Origin: Candidatus Bathyarchaeota archaeon
GTDB taxonomy: Archaea; Thermoproteota; Bathyarchaeia; Bathyarchaeales; Bathycorpusculaceae
Length of the DNA stretch: 64,000 bases
Reading direction: 5' to 3'
Assembly: GCA_026414485.1 (NCBI GenBank)
Contig: JAOAIX010000001.1
Span: 89,502 to 153,501 of the forward strand
Part shown: piece by piece, positions 8,498-15,887 of the stretch
How the letters are laid out: every line of letters begins with the position of its first letter
Numbering within the stretch: position 1 is the first letter of the stretch
Program-made: the position numbers and the translations under genes
Notes under the pieces: generated by a model
The model's database searches: none
Told to the model about the DNA's origin: nothing
Seen by the model: the letters and a program-made list of their open reading frames with translations, nothing else

Positions 8498-8983
8498 CTA
8501 TCCGCCTGGAGCACCGTGGAATGGTACCTCTTCCCAGAGTATTTTCCACCAGTCTTCTTCTGTTATAGTTTCTGCGTGTACAATTATCTCCAAAACCTTC
8601 TTCAGTAGGGCGTGGTGCCTGCGTTCGTCAGCAAGGATTGCTTTGAGGAGAAATGCGACTTTTTTGTTTTCTATATGTGGAAGTTCTTCTTCAAGTTTTT
8701 TTATGAGCTCCGCTTCAATTTTTATGTGTTTTTCAACTAACGCACGTTGTTCATCTAGATTTTCTTGTGTCAAAGCTTGGGAAACAGTGGTTAAAAGGGT
8801 AACAGCTGATGCATAGAGTTCGGCATGTTTCATAGAATCAAGTGATATTCCTTTTAAAACACCCTTTACAGGTGGATTTTTGATGTTTTTTATACCGCTG
8901 TTAACAGAGTCCACGATTTCTTTTTCTGTTAAAATTTGTTTTTTTATGAACTCAAGTACTTTTTTCTCATTTTGTTTACTCAT
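8498..8983 (-). CDS. ferritin-like four-helix protein
   Basis: The 161-residue, mostly helical protein resembles ferritin-like or rubrerythrin-type diiron proteins. Candidate metal ligands occur as MKHAELYA near residue 51, KHIKIEAELIKKLEEEL near residue 90 and ADERRHHALLKKVLE near residue 122, which together give the E/H spacing of a diiron four-helix bundle. It lacks a rubredoxin tail. It lies 24 bases upstream of a flavodoxin gene end on the same strand, so a flavodoxin-ferritin-like oxidative-stress operon is likely. Specific activity (peroxidase, iron storage) is unknown. Confidence 0.7.
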   Translation of the reverse strand: MSKQNEKKVLEFIKKQILTEKEIVDSVNSGIKNIKNPPVKGVLKGISLDSMKHAELYASAVTLLTTVSQALTQENLDEQRALVEKHIKIEAELIKKLEEELPHIENKKVAFLLKAILADERRHHALLKKVLEIIVHAETITEEDWWKILWEEVPFHGAPGG

Positions 8984-9007
8984 TTATTTTATCCTCGCTT
9001 GTTCTCG

Positions 9008-9451
9008 TTAAAGTTGTTGAATAAGAGTTTCGGCTATTCGCTTTCCCAGCGACTTGCACTGCTCTAGGGCCTTTTGGTCAGGTGTATACTTAACTAGTAG
9101 CGCTGGTTCAGAGATTTTCATTTCAAACTTGTTTTTCATAATTTCGATGAGCAACTTGGGGGCTTCTCCGCTCCAACCATACGAGCCGAAGGCGGCACCT
9201 GGTTTACCTTTTAAACTAATTCCTCGGGCTGCAGCTTCCTCAAAAAGCATCTTTATGTCAACTGGCATGTCATGGTGATATGTTGGTACTCCCACCAAAA
9301 CCGCGTCAAACTGGTTTAAATCTGTAGCTTCAACAAAATAGCTTAGCTCTACATCTACCCTTCCTGTTATTTTAGCGCCCTCAACAACTGCCTTTGCCAT
9401 TTTCTCTGTATTACCTGTACGACTGTAATAGAGCACAAGAATCTTAGCCAT
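9008..9451 (-). CDS. flavodoxin-like FMN protein
   Basis: The 147-residue single-domain protein begins ILVLYYSRTGNTEKMA, the FMN phosphate-binding loop of flavodoxins, with the second flavin loop at VGVPTYHHDMP and the third at GSYGWSGEAPK. It is similar in sequence to the flavodoxin half of the FprA protein in this window, so it may descend from the same family of F420-linked flavoproteins. It is the promoter-proximal gene of the pair with the ferritin-like protein. It probably carries electrons to an oxygen or peroxide reductase. Confidence 0.85.
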   Translation of the reverse strand: MAKILVLYYSRTGNTEKMAKAVVEGAKITGRVDVELSYFVEATDLNQFDAVLVGVPTYHHDMPVDIKMLFEEAAARGISLKGKPGAAFGSYGWSGEAPKLLIEIMKNKFEMKISEPALLVKYTPDQKALEQCKSLGKRIAETLIQQL

Positions 9452-9593
9452 ACAAATTACCTTAAATGCAACTAAAAACTAATAACTTTAAAGAAATAAG
9501 AACTTTGTGTAAAAGACGCTCTTCTCGGTTTTCTTTTTCCGAAGTGTTCATAAATTGCCAAAACCCATCTAATTCGTCTTAAGTGGACCTAAC

Positions 9594-10526
9594 ATGGAGA
9601 AATGGGATCTTATCATAATCGGAGCAGGCGCTGCAGGTTTAGCCGCTGGGATTTATGCTTCGCGAAGTGGATTGAAAACTTTGGTTCTGGAAGAGAAACT
9701 GGCTGGTGGGGCAGCCTCTGATGCCCCGTTAGTGGAGAATTATCCCGGTTTTATTCAGATAAGTGGAGCTGAACTTGCTGAGAAGATGGTTTCTCACTGT
9801 AAAAAGACGGGGGTAGTTATTCATGATTTGGAGGCAGTGACAACCTTAGACCTCAAAAGTGAACCGAAAAAAGTGAAAACTTTGCGGTCTGAATATGCGG
9901 CAACAGCTGTGATAATTGCGACGGGCGCGCATTACCGTGAGATAGGTGTTAAAGGTGAAAAAGAGTTCCGTGGCAGAGGCGTCAGTTATTGTGGTGTCTG
10001 TGACGGTCCATTTTTTAAAGGTAAAAAAGTGGTTGTGGCAGGTGGTGGAAACACTGCATGTGCAACAGCTCTGTATCTTTCAAATTTGGTTGCTGAAGTG
10101 TTGATTGTTCACCGCAGAGACGCTTTTCGAGCTGAAGAAGTACTTGTGAGAGATTTAAAGTCCAAGGGCAACGTAAAGATTTTTTGGAACACTGAAATTC
10201 AAGAAATAAAAGGTGACAGAACCGTTAAAAGCGTAGTTCTCCGCAATGCAAAAACAACCGCGATCAGTGAGGTTGCTGTTGATGGCGTTTTTGTTCAGAT
10301 AGGCGAATCGGCCAACAGTGCTCTTGCCAAGGAAGGAGGGGTTGAGTTGGACGAAACGGGTAGCATAAAGATTGACATGCACCAACGTACAAACTTGTCA
10401 GGGGTCTACGCGGCCGGTGACGTAACGAATTATCCTGTAAAGCAGATAGGTGCAGCGGTAGGTCAAGGTATAACCGCAGCTCTTGAAGCTTACGCGTATA
10501 TTAAACGCCCATATTACCGGAAATAG
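9594..10526 (+). CDS. trxB: thioredoxin reductase-like FAD/NAD(P) oxidoreductase
   Basis: The 310-residue protein has the two nucleotide-binding domains of TrxB: GAGAAGLAAGIYA at residue 10 for FAD and VVAGGGNTACATALYLS near residue 146 for NAD(P)H. The redox-active CxxC is CGVCDG near residue 135; thioredoxin reductases usually have CATC. The C-terminal FAD motif GVYAAGDVTNYPVKQ is intact. It may reduce a thioredoxin, a peroxiredoxin such as the OsmC protein, or accept F420H2 or ferredoxin as known for some archaeal homologues. It lies 104 bases before the electron-transfer operon on the same strand. Confidence 0.9.
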   Translation: MEKWDLIIIGAGAAGLAAGIYASRSGLKTLVLEEKLAGGAASDAPLVENYPGFIQISGAELAEKMVSHCKKTGVVIHDLEAVTTLDLKSEPKKVKTLRSEYAATAVIIATGAHYREIGVKGEKEFRGRGVSYCGVCDGPFFKGKKVVVAGGGNTACATALYLSNLVAEVLIVHRRDAFRAEEVLVRDLKSKGNVKIFWNTEIQEIKGDRTVKSVVLRNAKTTAISEVAVDGVFVQIGESANSALAKEGGVELDETGSIKIDMHQRTNLSGVYAAGDVTNYPVKQIGAAVGQGITAALEAYAYIKRPYYRK

Positions 10527-10630
10527 AGAGAAAACATTATATCATGCAAAATGCCTTTTCATGCTTTCATAAGAAATAGCTTGGCTTGCTTACGGCGTTA
10601 AGAGCCGGCAAATAAGCGAGGTTCACTTAA

Positions 10631-11857
10631 ATGGGTGAAAAGTGTCTCACAGCAGTAAAAATTAACCAAGACCTGTGTAGCCGATGTTCAGTTTGTTATT
10701 CTATCTGTCCTTTTGAAGCCATAACTCGTGATGCTGAATGCAAAGTTGAAATTGACATTCAGAAGTGTCAAGTTTGTGGCATTTGCTACAGTGCTTGTCC
10801 AGCTTCCGCGATCGAAATATCTTACTACAAAGATGATAATTTGTTGGAGTATGTAACTTCTGCAAGGAAGACTTCTAAGGCTGACACGTTAGTTATGATG
10901 TGCAGAGGAAACTCGCCATCTGACTGTGAAATCAAAGATATGCTCGCTGAACAAGGCTTGAAAGTTCGCAAATACATCCCAATGCGGTTACCCTGTGCGG
11001 GTAGAGTTTCTACAGACTTTATTTTTAGTGTCCTCAACGCAGGCGTGAAAAACATAGTTTCAGTGCAGTGTGAAGATGCTTTCTGTCGTATGAAAGAAGG
11101 TACTAAAATTAACACACGCCGTTTTCTCTTGAGCAAAAATGTTCTCAAACAGTTAGGTTATGATGAGGACGCCCTGAAAGTTGTCAAATTCTCCAGAAAA
11201 GCTGTATGGTACAACGAAGAATGTGTTGGCTGCGATAAATGTGTGTTCATCTGTCCCTATGAGGCAATCAAAGTTGGTTCCTTCTCTTCACCAATTGTGG
11301 TTGAAGAAAAATGTGTAGGTTGTGGGGCATGTCAACTTGTTTGTCCGCACAATGCCATAATGGTGAAGGGCTACGAGTTCGAAGAAATTTTGAAGCGTTA
11401 CGGGGAAGCAGCAACAAAACTCAAAGCCCAAAAGAAAACCCCTGCTGTTCTGCTATTCAGTTGTCAGTGGTCTGAATATTCAGGTCTAGACAACCCTGAC
11501 AGTGTTCTCAAAGGTAAGAATGCGATGATAATAGAGGTTCCTTGTTTTAAGGGGCTAGATCCAGTGCATGTTGTTAACGCTTTGAAATGTGGCTTCGACG
11601 GAGTTATGGGTGTTGTGTGCTCAGCTGAAGACTGCAAACTCCAGCAAGGACGTGACACTGCTGAACGCAACCTAGGCGTATTGAAAGATGTGTTGAAGAA
11701 ACTGAATCTGCTTGATCGCTTCGAAATAGTGGAGTTGTCCCCAAGATGTGAAGGTGAACTTGCACCCAAGTTCGAAGCTTTCTACAACAAAATTACGGCT
11801 TTGCCGCAATGTACAGCAGTTCTTAAAGTGGAGGCGAAAGGAAAACGTACAAAATAA
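10631..11857 (+). CDS. double ferredoxin / double MvhD-like electron-transfer protein
   Basis: The 408-residue protein is an internal duplication. Residues 12-60 hold two [4Fe-4S] motifs (Cys 16-19-22-26 and 46-49-52-56), followed at about 84-175 by an MvhD-like domain (LPCAGRVSTDFIFSVLNAG, QCEDAFC). Residues 196-245 hold two more [4Fe-4S] motifs, then a second MvhD-like domain (VPCFKGLDPVHVVNALKCG, CSAEDCKLQQG). MvhD passes electrons between a hydrogenase or formate dehydrogenase and the flavin-bifurcating HdrA. Here the partners are the NfnA/NfnB-like genes that follow and overlap it. The domain calls are solid; the role as an electron hub is inference. Confidence 0.8.
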   Translation: MGEKCLTAVKINQDLCSRCSVCYSICPFEAITRDAECKVEIDIQKCQVCGICYSACPASAIEISYYKDDNLLEYVTSARKTSKADTLVMMCRGNSPSDCEIKDMLAEQGLKVRKYIPMRLPCAGRVSTDFIFSVLNAGVKNIVSVQCEDAFCRMKEGTKINTRRFLLSKNVLKQLGYDEDALKVVKFSRKAVWYNEECVGCDKCVFICPYEAIKVGSFSSPIVVEEKCVGCGACQLVCPHNAIMVKGYEFEEILKRYGEAATKLKAQKKTPAVLLFSCQWSEYSGLDNPDSVLKGKNAMIIEVPCFKGLDPVHVVNALKCGFDGVMGVVCSAEDCKLQQGRDTAERNLGVLKDVLKKLNLLDRFEIVELSPRCEGELAPKFEAFYNKITALPQCTAVLKVEAKGKRTK

Positions 11858-12690
11858 TCTCTAAGAAGAAACTTGCCCACAAAGAAACTTTATTCGAAGT
11901 GGAAGCTCCCGACGTCGCTGCGAAAGCTCAGCCGGGGCAATTTTTAATTGTGGTTCCCCACGCTAAGGGCGAGCGTGTGCCTTTGACGATATGTGGTTAC
12001 GACCGCAAGAAAGGCACGGTTTCGTTTGCTTTCCACGAAGTCGGAAAAACAACTAAGGAGTTAGCCTGTTTTAACGAGGGCGACTGTCTGCTTAACGTCA
12101 CAGGTCCTCTGGGCAATCCTTCAGAAATCAAGAAGTTCGGCAAGGTTCTCTGTGTCGGTGGAAGCATCATGATTGCCCCATTACTGTTACAGGTCAAAGC
12201 TCTAAAAGAAGCCGGCAATAGGGTAACGACGGTTTTAGGTTGCCGCTCCAAAGAGTTCTTATTCATGCAGAAAGAAGCTGAAGCTCTAAGTGACAAGGTT
12301 TACATAGCATCAGATGATGGCACAATAGGTTACAAAGGACTTGACTTCTTAAAGGAGTTGCTGAAGAAGGAAAAATTTGACCGCTGTGTTGTCTTAGGGC
12401 CGGTCGTGATGATGCGGGATGTCAGTGAAATAACCAAACCTTACAAGATCCCCACAATTGTCACTTTGACGCCTATAATGATTGACGGTATGGGTATGTG
12501 TGGTGTCTGTCGTGTCACTGTTGGCGGCAAAATGCAGTTTGGCTGCGTAGACGGTCCCGAGTTTGATGGTCACCAAACAGATTTCGAGGAGCTAATTCGG
12601 CGACAACGCACGATGCTCCCTGAAGAAAGAGTAGGTTCCCTGTTGTGGGAAACAAGTGGAGGTTGCAAATGTGGCAGAAACAAAGCCTAA
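11845..12690 (+). CDS. NfnA/SudB-like FAD/NAD(P)-binding [2Fe-2S] subunit, probable ACG start
   Basis: This is the ferredoxin-NADP reductase-type small subunit of the NfnAB/sulfide dehydrogenase/glutamate synthase beta family. It has an FAD-binding barrel (AKAQPGQFLIVV, RVPLTICGYDR), a nucleotide fold (VLCVGGSIMIAPLLLQ) and a C-terminal [2Fe-2S] site, CGVC then GCVDG. Family members begin MYKI..K..LA; the matching residues here are encoded from ACG at 11845 (T/M-YKIISKKKLA), with GGAGG at 11830-11834. Between the upstream in-frame stop and codon 19 there is no ATG, GTG or TTG; the first is GTG at 11899, inside the first barrel strand. It overlaps the preceding gene by 13 bases. Confidence 0.85.
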   Translation, partial: TYKIISKKKLAHKETLFEVEAPDVAAKAQPGQFLIVVPHAKGERVPLTICGYDRKKGTVSFAFHEVGKTTKELACFNEGDCLLNVTGPLGNPSEIKKFGKVLCVGGSIMIAPLLLQVKALKEAGNRVTTVLGCRSKEFLFMQKEAEALSDKVYIASDDGTIGYKGLDFLKELLKKEKFDRCVVLGPVVMMRDVSEITKPYKIPTIVTLTPIMIDGMGMCGVCRVTVGGKMQFGCVDGPEFDGHQTDFEELIRRQRTMLPEERVGSLLWETSGGCKCGRNKA

Positions 12691-14080
12691 ACCCAAATTA
12701 AACAAAAAAGCTGTAGAGATGAATAAACAAGAGCCTAAAGTGCGTGCTAAAAATTTCAACGAAGTTGCTTTGGGCTACACCGAAGAGCAAGCTCAAGAAG
12801 AAGCTAGCCGCTGTCTACAGTGTCCCAAGCCTCAATGTGTCACAGGATGTCCCGTGGAGGTTCCAATTCCCCAATTCATTAAGTGCATACGCGAAAAGAA
12901 GTATGCTGAAGGCATAGCTATAATCAAGTCCAAAAACGCTTTACCCGCGGTATGCGGACGAGTTTGTCCACAAGAGACCCAATGTCAAAGCAAATGTGTC
13001 ATAGGCAAAATGGGCGACCCAGTAAGCATTGGACGTCTTGAACGTTACCTCGCAGACTGGGAACGCGAACATGGCTTCCAGCTTCCACCTAAAGCTAAAC
13101 CTACAGGCAAAAAAGTTGCCATAGTAGGAGCAGGTCCAGCTGGTTTAACCGCAGCAGCTGACCTGGTAAAGCTTGGTCACGAAGTAACCATATTCGAAGC
13201 GTTACACGTTGGTGGTGGAGTACTTTTCTACGGTATCCCAGAATTCCGTCTACCTAAAGCAATCGTCCAAAACGAGGTCGAGTACGTACAGAAATTAGGT
13301 GTTGAGTTACGTCTAGGAAACTTAATCGGCAGGACTCACACTATCCCAGAGTTGATGAAGAATGGCTACGACGCAGTGTTCATCGGTAGCGGTGCAGGAT
13401 TACCTCAGTTCACAGGTTGCCCTGGCGAAAACCTAGGCGGCATCTACTCAGCCAACGAGTTTCTCATACGTGTTAACCTCATGAAATCTTATGCTTTCCC
13501 AGAGTACGACACTCCAATACGTATTGGCAAACACGTCGTTGTCATAGGCGGTGGCAACGTAGCTATGGACTGCGCGAGATGTTCTATGCGTTTAGGCGCA
13601 GAGGTATGTTTACTCTACCGACGTTCACGTGACGAATTGCCCGCACGTCATGAAGAAATTGAAAACGCTGAAGAAGAAGGCTTAGTATGCAAGTTCCTTG
13701 CTGCTCCTGTGGAGTTCTACGGCGACGAGAAAGGCTGGGTTAAAAGTATGAAGTGCATCTGTATGGAGCTGGGTGCACCAGATGAAAAGGGCAGGCGTAG
13801 CGTAAAGCCAATTCCAGGATCTGAATTTACTATGGACGTTGACACAGTAATAATCGCCATCGGGCAGACACCAAACCCCATCATACAGCGTACTACAGCC
13901 GGCTTAGAAAGCAACCCCAAGCATGGAACTATAAATGTAAACGAAGTCGGCAAAACCAGTCTTGAAGGTGTCTACGCAGGCGGAGACGTTGCAACAGGCG
14001 CAGCCACTGTAATCAGCGCCATGGGCGCAGGTAAACGCGCAGCTAAAGCTATACACGAATACCTTATGAGCAAGAAGTAA
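12671..14080 (+). CDS. NfnB/GltA-like NADPH-dependent flavoprotein (large subunit)
   Basis: The 469-residue protein matches the glutamate-synthase small-chain family that includes NfnB and archaeal GltA/SudA. Residues 30-130 carry the N-terminal iron-sulfur domain (CLQCPKPQCVTGCP, CGRVCPQETQCQSKC). Then come an FAD site (AIVGAGPAGLTAAADL), an NADPH site (VVIGGGNVAMDCAR, YRRSRDELPA) and the closing GVYAGGDVATGAATVI. The GTG at 12671 is preferred because GGAGGT sits 7 bases ahead. It overlaps the NfnA-like gene by 20 bases. With NfnA it would form a bifurcating NADPH:NAD:ferredoxin enzyme or a sulfide dehydrogenase. No large glutamate synthase subunit is adjacent. Confidence 0.9.
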   Translation: MAETKPKPKLNKKAVEMNKQEPKVRAKNFNEVALGYTEEQAQEEASRCLQCPKPQCVTGCPVEVPIPQFIKCIREKKYAEGIAIIKSKNALPAVCGRVCPQETQCQSKCVIGKMGDPVSIGRLERYLADWEREHGFQLPPKAKPTGKKVAIVGAGPAGLTAAADLVKLGHEVTIFEALHVGGGVLFYGIPEFRLPKAIVQNEVEYVQKLGVELRLGNLIGRTHTIPELMKNGYDAVFIGSGAGLPQFTGCPGENLGGIYSANEFLIRVNLMKSYAFPEYDTPIRIGKHVVVIGGGNVAMDCARCSMRLGAEVCLLYRRSRDELPARHEEIENAEEEGLVCKFLAAPVEFYGDEKGWVKSMKCICMELGAPDEKGRRSVKPIPGSEFTMDVDTVIIAIGQTPNPIIQRTTAGLESNPKHGTINVNEVGKTSLEGVYAGGDVATGAATVISAMGAGKRAAKAIHEYLMSKK

Positions 14081-14083
14081 CCT

Positions 14084-14120
14084 GCCGTTTTTCTTTTTTC
14101 CGTTTTCTTTTTGTTTTAAT
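14084..14120 (+). terminator. T-run terminator after the electron-transfer operon
   Basis: Immediately after the gltA-like stop codon there are consecutive pyrimidine runs, TTTTTC, TTTTTTCC, TTTTC and TTTTTG, followed by AT-rich DNA. Archaeal RNA polymerase terminates at such oligo-T tracts without a hairpin. No stem is visible. Confidence 0.45.
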
Positions 14121-14201
14121 AAATTTGCCTTTTTAATCAGTGAGTTCCTGAAAGTTTATACTTCTATTTTGCGTCGTCTTTAGTGAAAGGTGGTCATTTT
14201 A

Positions 14202-15827
14202 ATGCAAGAGCGACCGTGGTTCCACAGATGGCCAAATGATTTGCCAAAACTCTTAGATTACCCAAAAATTCCCCTTCACTCTTTTCTGTCAGAAACTGCA
14301 AAAAAACAGCCGAACCAAACAGCGATTGTCTTTCAAGAAAATACGTTGAGTTATTATGAGTTAGATTTACTATCCGACAGTTTCGCTGTTGCCCTCAGCA
14401 GATTAAACGTGGCGAAAGGTGACTGTGTTGCACTTTTCTTGCCCAACGTTCCCCAATTCGCAATTGCCTACTACGGCGCGTTAAAAGCTGGCGCAATTCT
14501 GACTGCCATCAGTCCCCTAAACAAAGAACGCGAAGTGGAACATCAACTGACGGATTCTGAAGCTCAAACCATAGTTGTTTTAGATTCGTTATATCCAATA
14601 CTTGAGCCAATCTGGCAGAAAACAAAAATCCAAAACATCATAGTAACCAGATTGGAGGAATATGCCACAAAAACAGGCGTGGCTACTAAGATGGAGCAAA
14701 AATCTAATTTTTATTCCTTCCAAGAACTTCTCAAACGTAACTTAAACATCAAACCTCACTCAATTGCTATAGATCCAACTGAAGATTTAGCCGCGCTACA
14801 GTATACAGGTGGAACTACAGGTACAGCAAAAGCCGCCATGCTTACTCACAGCAACCTTGTCGCCAACGCTTCGGCTTTTGCATCATGGATAAAAGGCACT
14901 TCAAACGACGTTTTTTTGGTTGCCTTACCGCTATTTCACATCTACGGCATGACCACCAGTCTAAATGTGCCTGTCAGTTTAGCAGCCAAAATGGTGTTGC
15001 TCCCAAAATTTGATCCCGTAAAAGTTTTACAGGTCATTGAGCAACATAACGTTACAGTTTACTGTGGTTCACCCACAATGTATTCTATTCTTTTGTCTGT
15101 CCCTGAACTTAGCAAGTATGACTTAACCTCTATCCGAGTTTGCATCTCTGGTGCTTCGCCTCTGCCGCCGCAAGTGCAGAAAAAATTCATGGATGTTACA
15201 GGTGGCTTGCTGGCGGAAGGCTACGGCTTAACTGAAGCTTCACCTGTAACACATTGCAACCCCGTGGATAAAACTATGCAGACTGTTAAGGTTGGCTCCA
15301 TTGGTTTGCCAATTCTTGGTACTGACGCAAAAATCGTGGATTTAGAAACAGGCTCCACCTCCCTCAGACCAAACGAAATAGGCGAACTTGCAGTTAAAGG
15401 TCCACAGGTTATGAAGGGTTACTGGCGTAAACCTGATGAAACCGCCTTGGTTCTACGTGATGGCTGGCTTCTCACAGGTGACATAGCCAAAATGGACGAC
15501 GAGGGATACTTCTACGTTACTGATCGCAAAAAAGACCTAATTAAATACAAAGACTACAGCGTTTATCCTCGTGAACTTGAGGATGTATTATATGAGCATC
15601 CTGCCGTGAAGTTGTGTGCCGTAGTGGGTAAAACTGAATTTACTGTGGGTGAAATCCCTAAAGCTTTTGTGGTGCTCAAAGAGGGGGCAGAAGTATCCGC
15701 AAAAGAGCTTGTGGACTTTGTAAATGGCAAAGTGGCGCCCTACAAAGAAATTCGGGAAATCGAAATCCGTAAAGAGCTGCCACTTAGTTCTGCAGGTAAA
15801 GTCTTAAGGCGTGCGTTGCGTTCTTGA
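14202..15827 (+). CDS. AMP-forming acyl-CoA synthetase (long-chain fatty acid CoA ligase family)
   Basis: The 541-residue adenylate-forming enzyme activates a carboxylic acid to its CoA thioester. It shows the P-loop-like YTGGTTGTAKAAMLTH near residue 206, the aromatic-acyl region GYGLTEASPVTH, the ATP-binding LLTGDIAKMDDEGYFYVTDR and the C-terminal lysine in SSAGKVLRRAL. The ATG at 14202 lies behind GGTGGT and is preferred over the in-frame GTG 12 bases upstream. It stands alone, without beta-oxidation genes, so the acid (fatty, aromatic or other) cannot be told. Confidence 0.9.
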   Translation: MQERPWFHRWPNDLPKLLDYPKIPLHSFLSETAKKQPNQTAIVFQENTLSYYELDLLSDSFAVALSRLNVAKGDCVALFLPNVPQFAIAYYGALKAGAILTAISPLNKEREVEHQLTDSEAQTIVVLDSLYPILEPIWQKTKIQNIIVTRLEEYATKTGVATKMEQKSNFYSFQELLKRNLNIKPHSIAIDPTEDLAALQYTGGTTGTAKAAMLTHSNLVANASAFASWIKGTSNDVFLVALPLFHIYGMTTSLNVPVSLAAKMVLLPKFDPVKVLQVIEQHNVTVYCGSPTMYSILLSVPELSKYDLTSIRVCISGASPLPPQVQKKFMDVTGGLLAEGYGLTEASPVTHCNPVDKTMQTVKVGSIGLPILGTDAKIVDLETGSTSLRPNEIGELAVKGPQVMKGYWRKPDETALVLRDGWLLTGDIAKMDDEGYFYVTDRKKDLIKYKDYSVYPRELEDVLYEHPAVKLCAVVGKTEFTVGEIPKAFVVLKEGAEVSAKELVDFVNGKVAPYKEIREIEIRKELPLSSAGKVLRRALRS

Positions 15828-15887
15828 AGTAGACAGTCACAAGCTATATGAGTTTTCTTTTCTTAAACTAAACTTGAGTGTCTTGGT

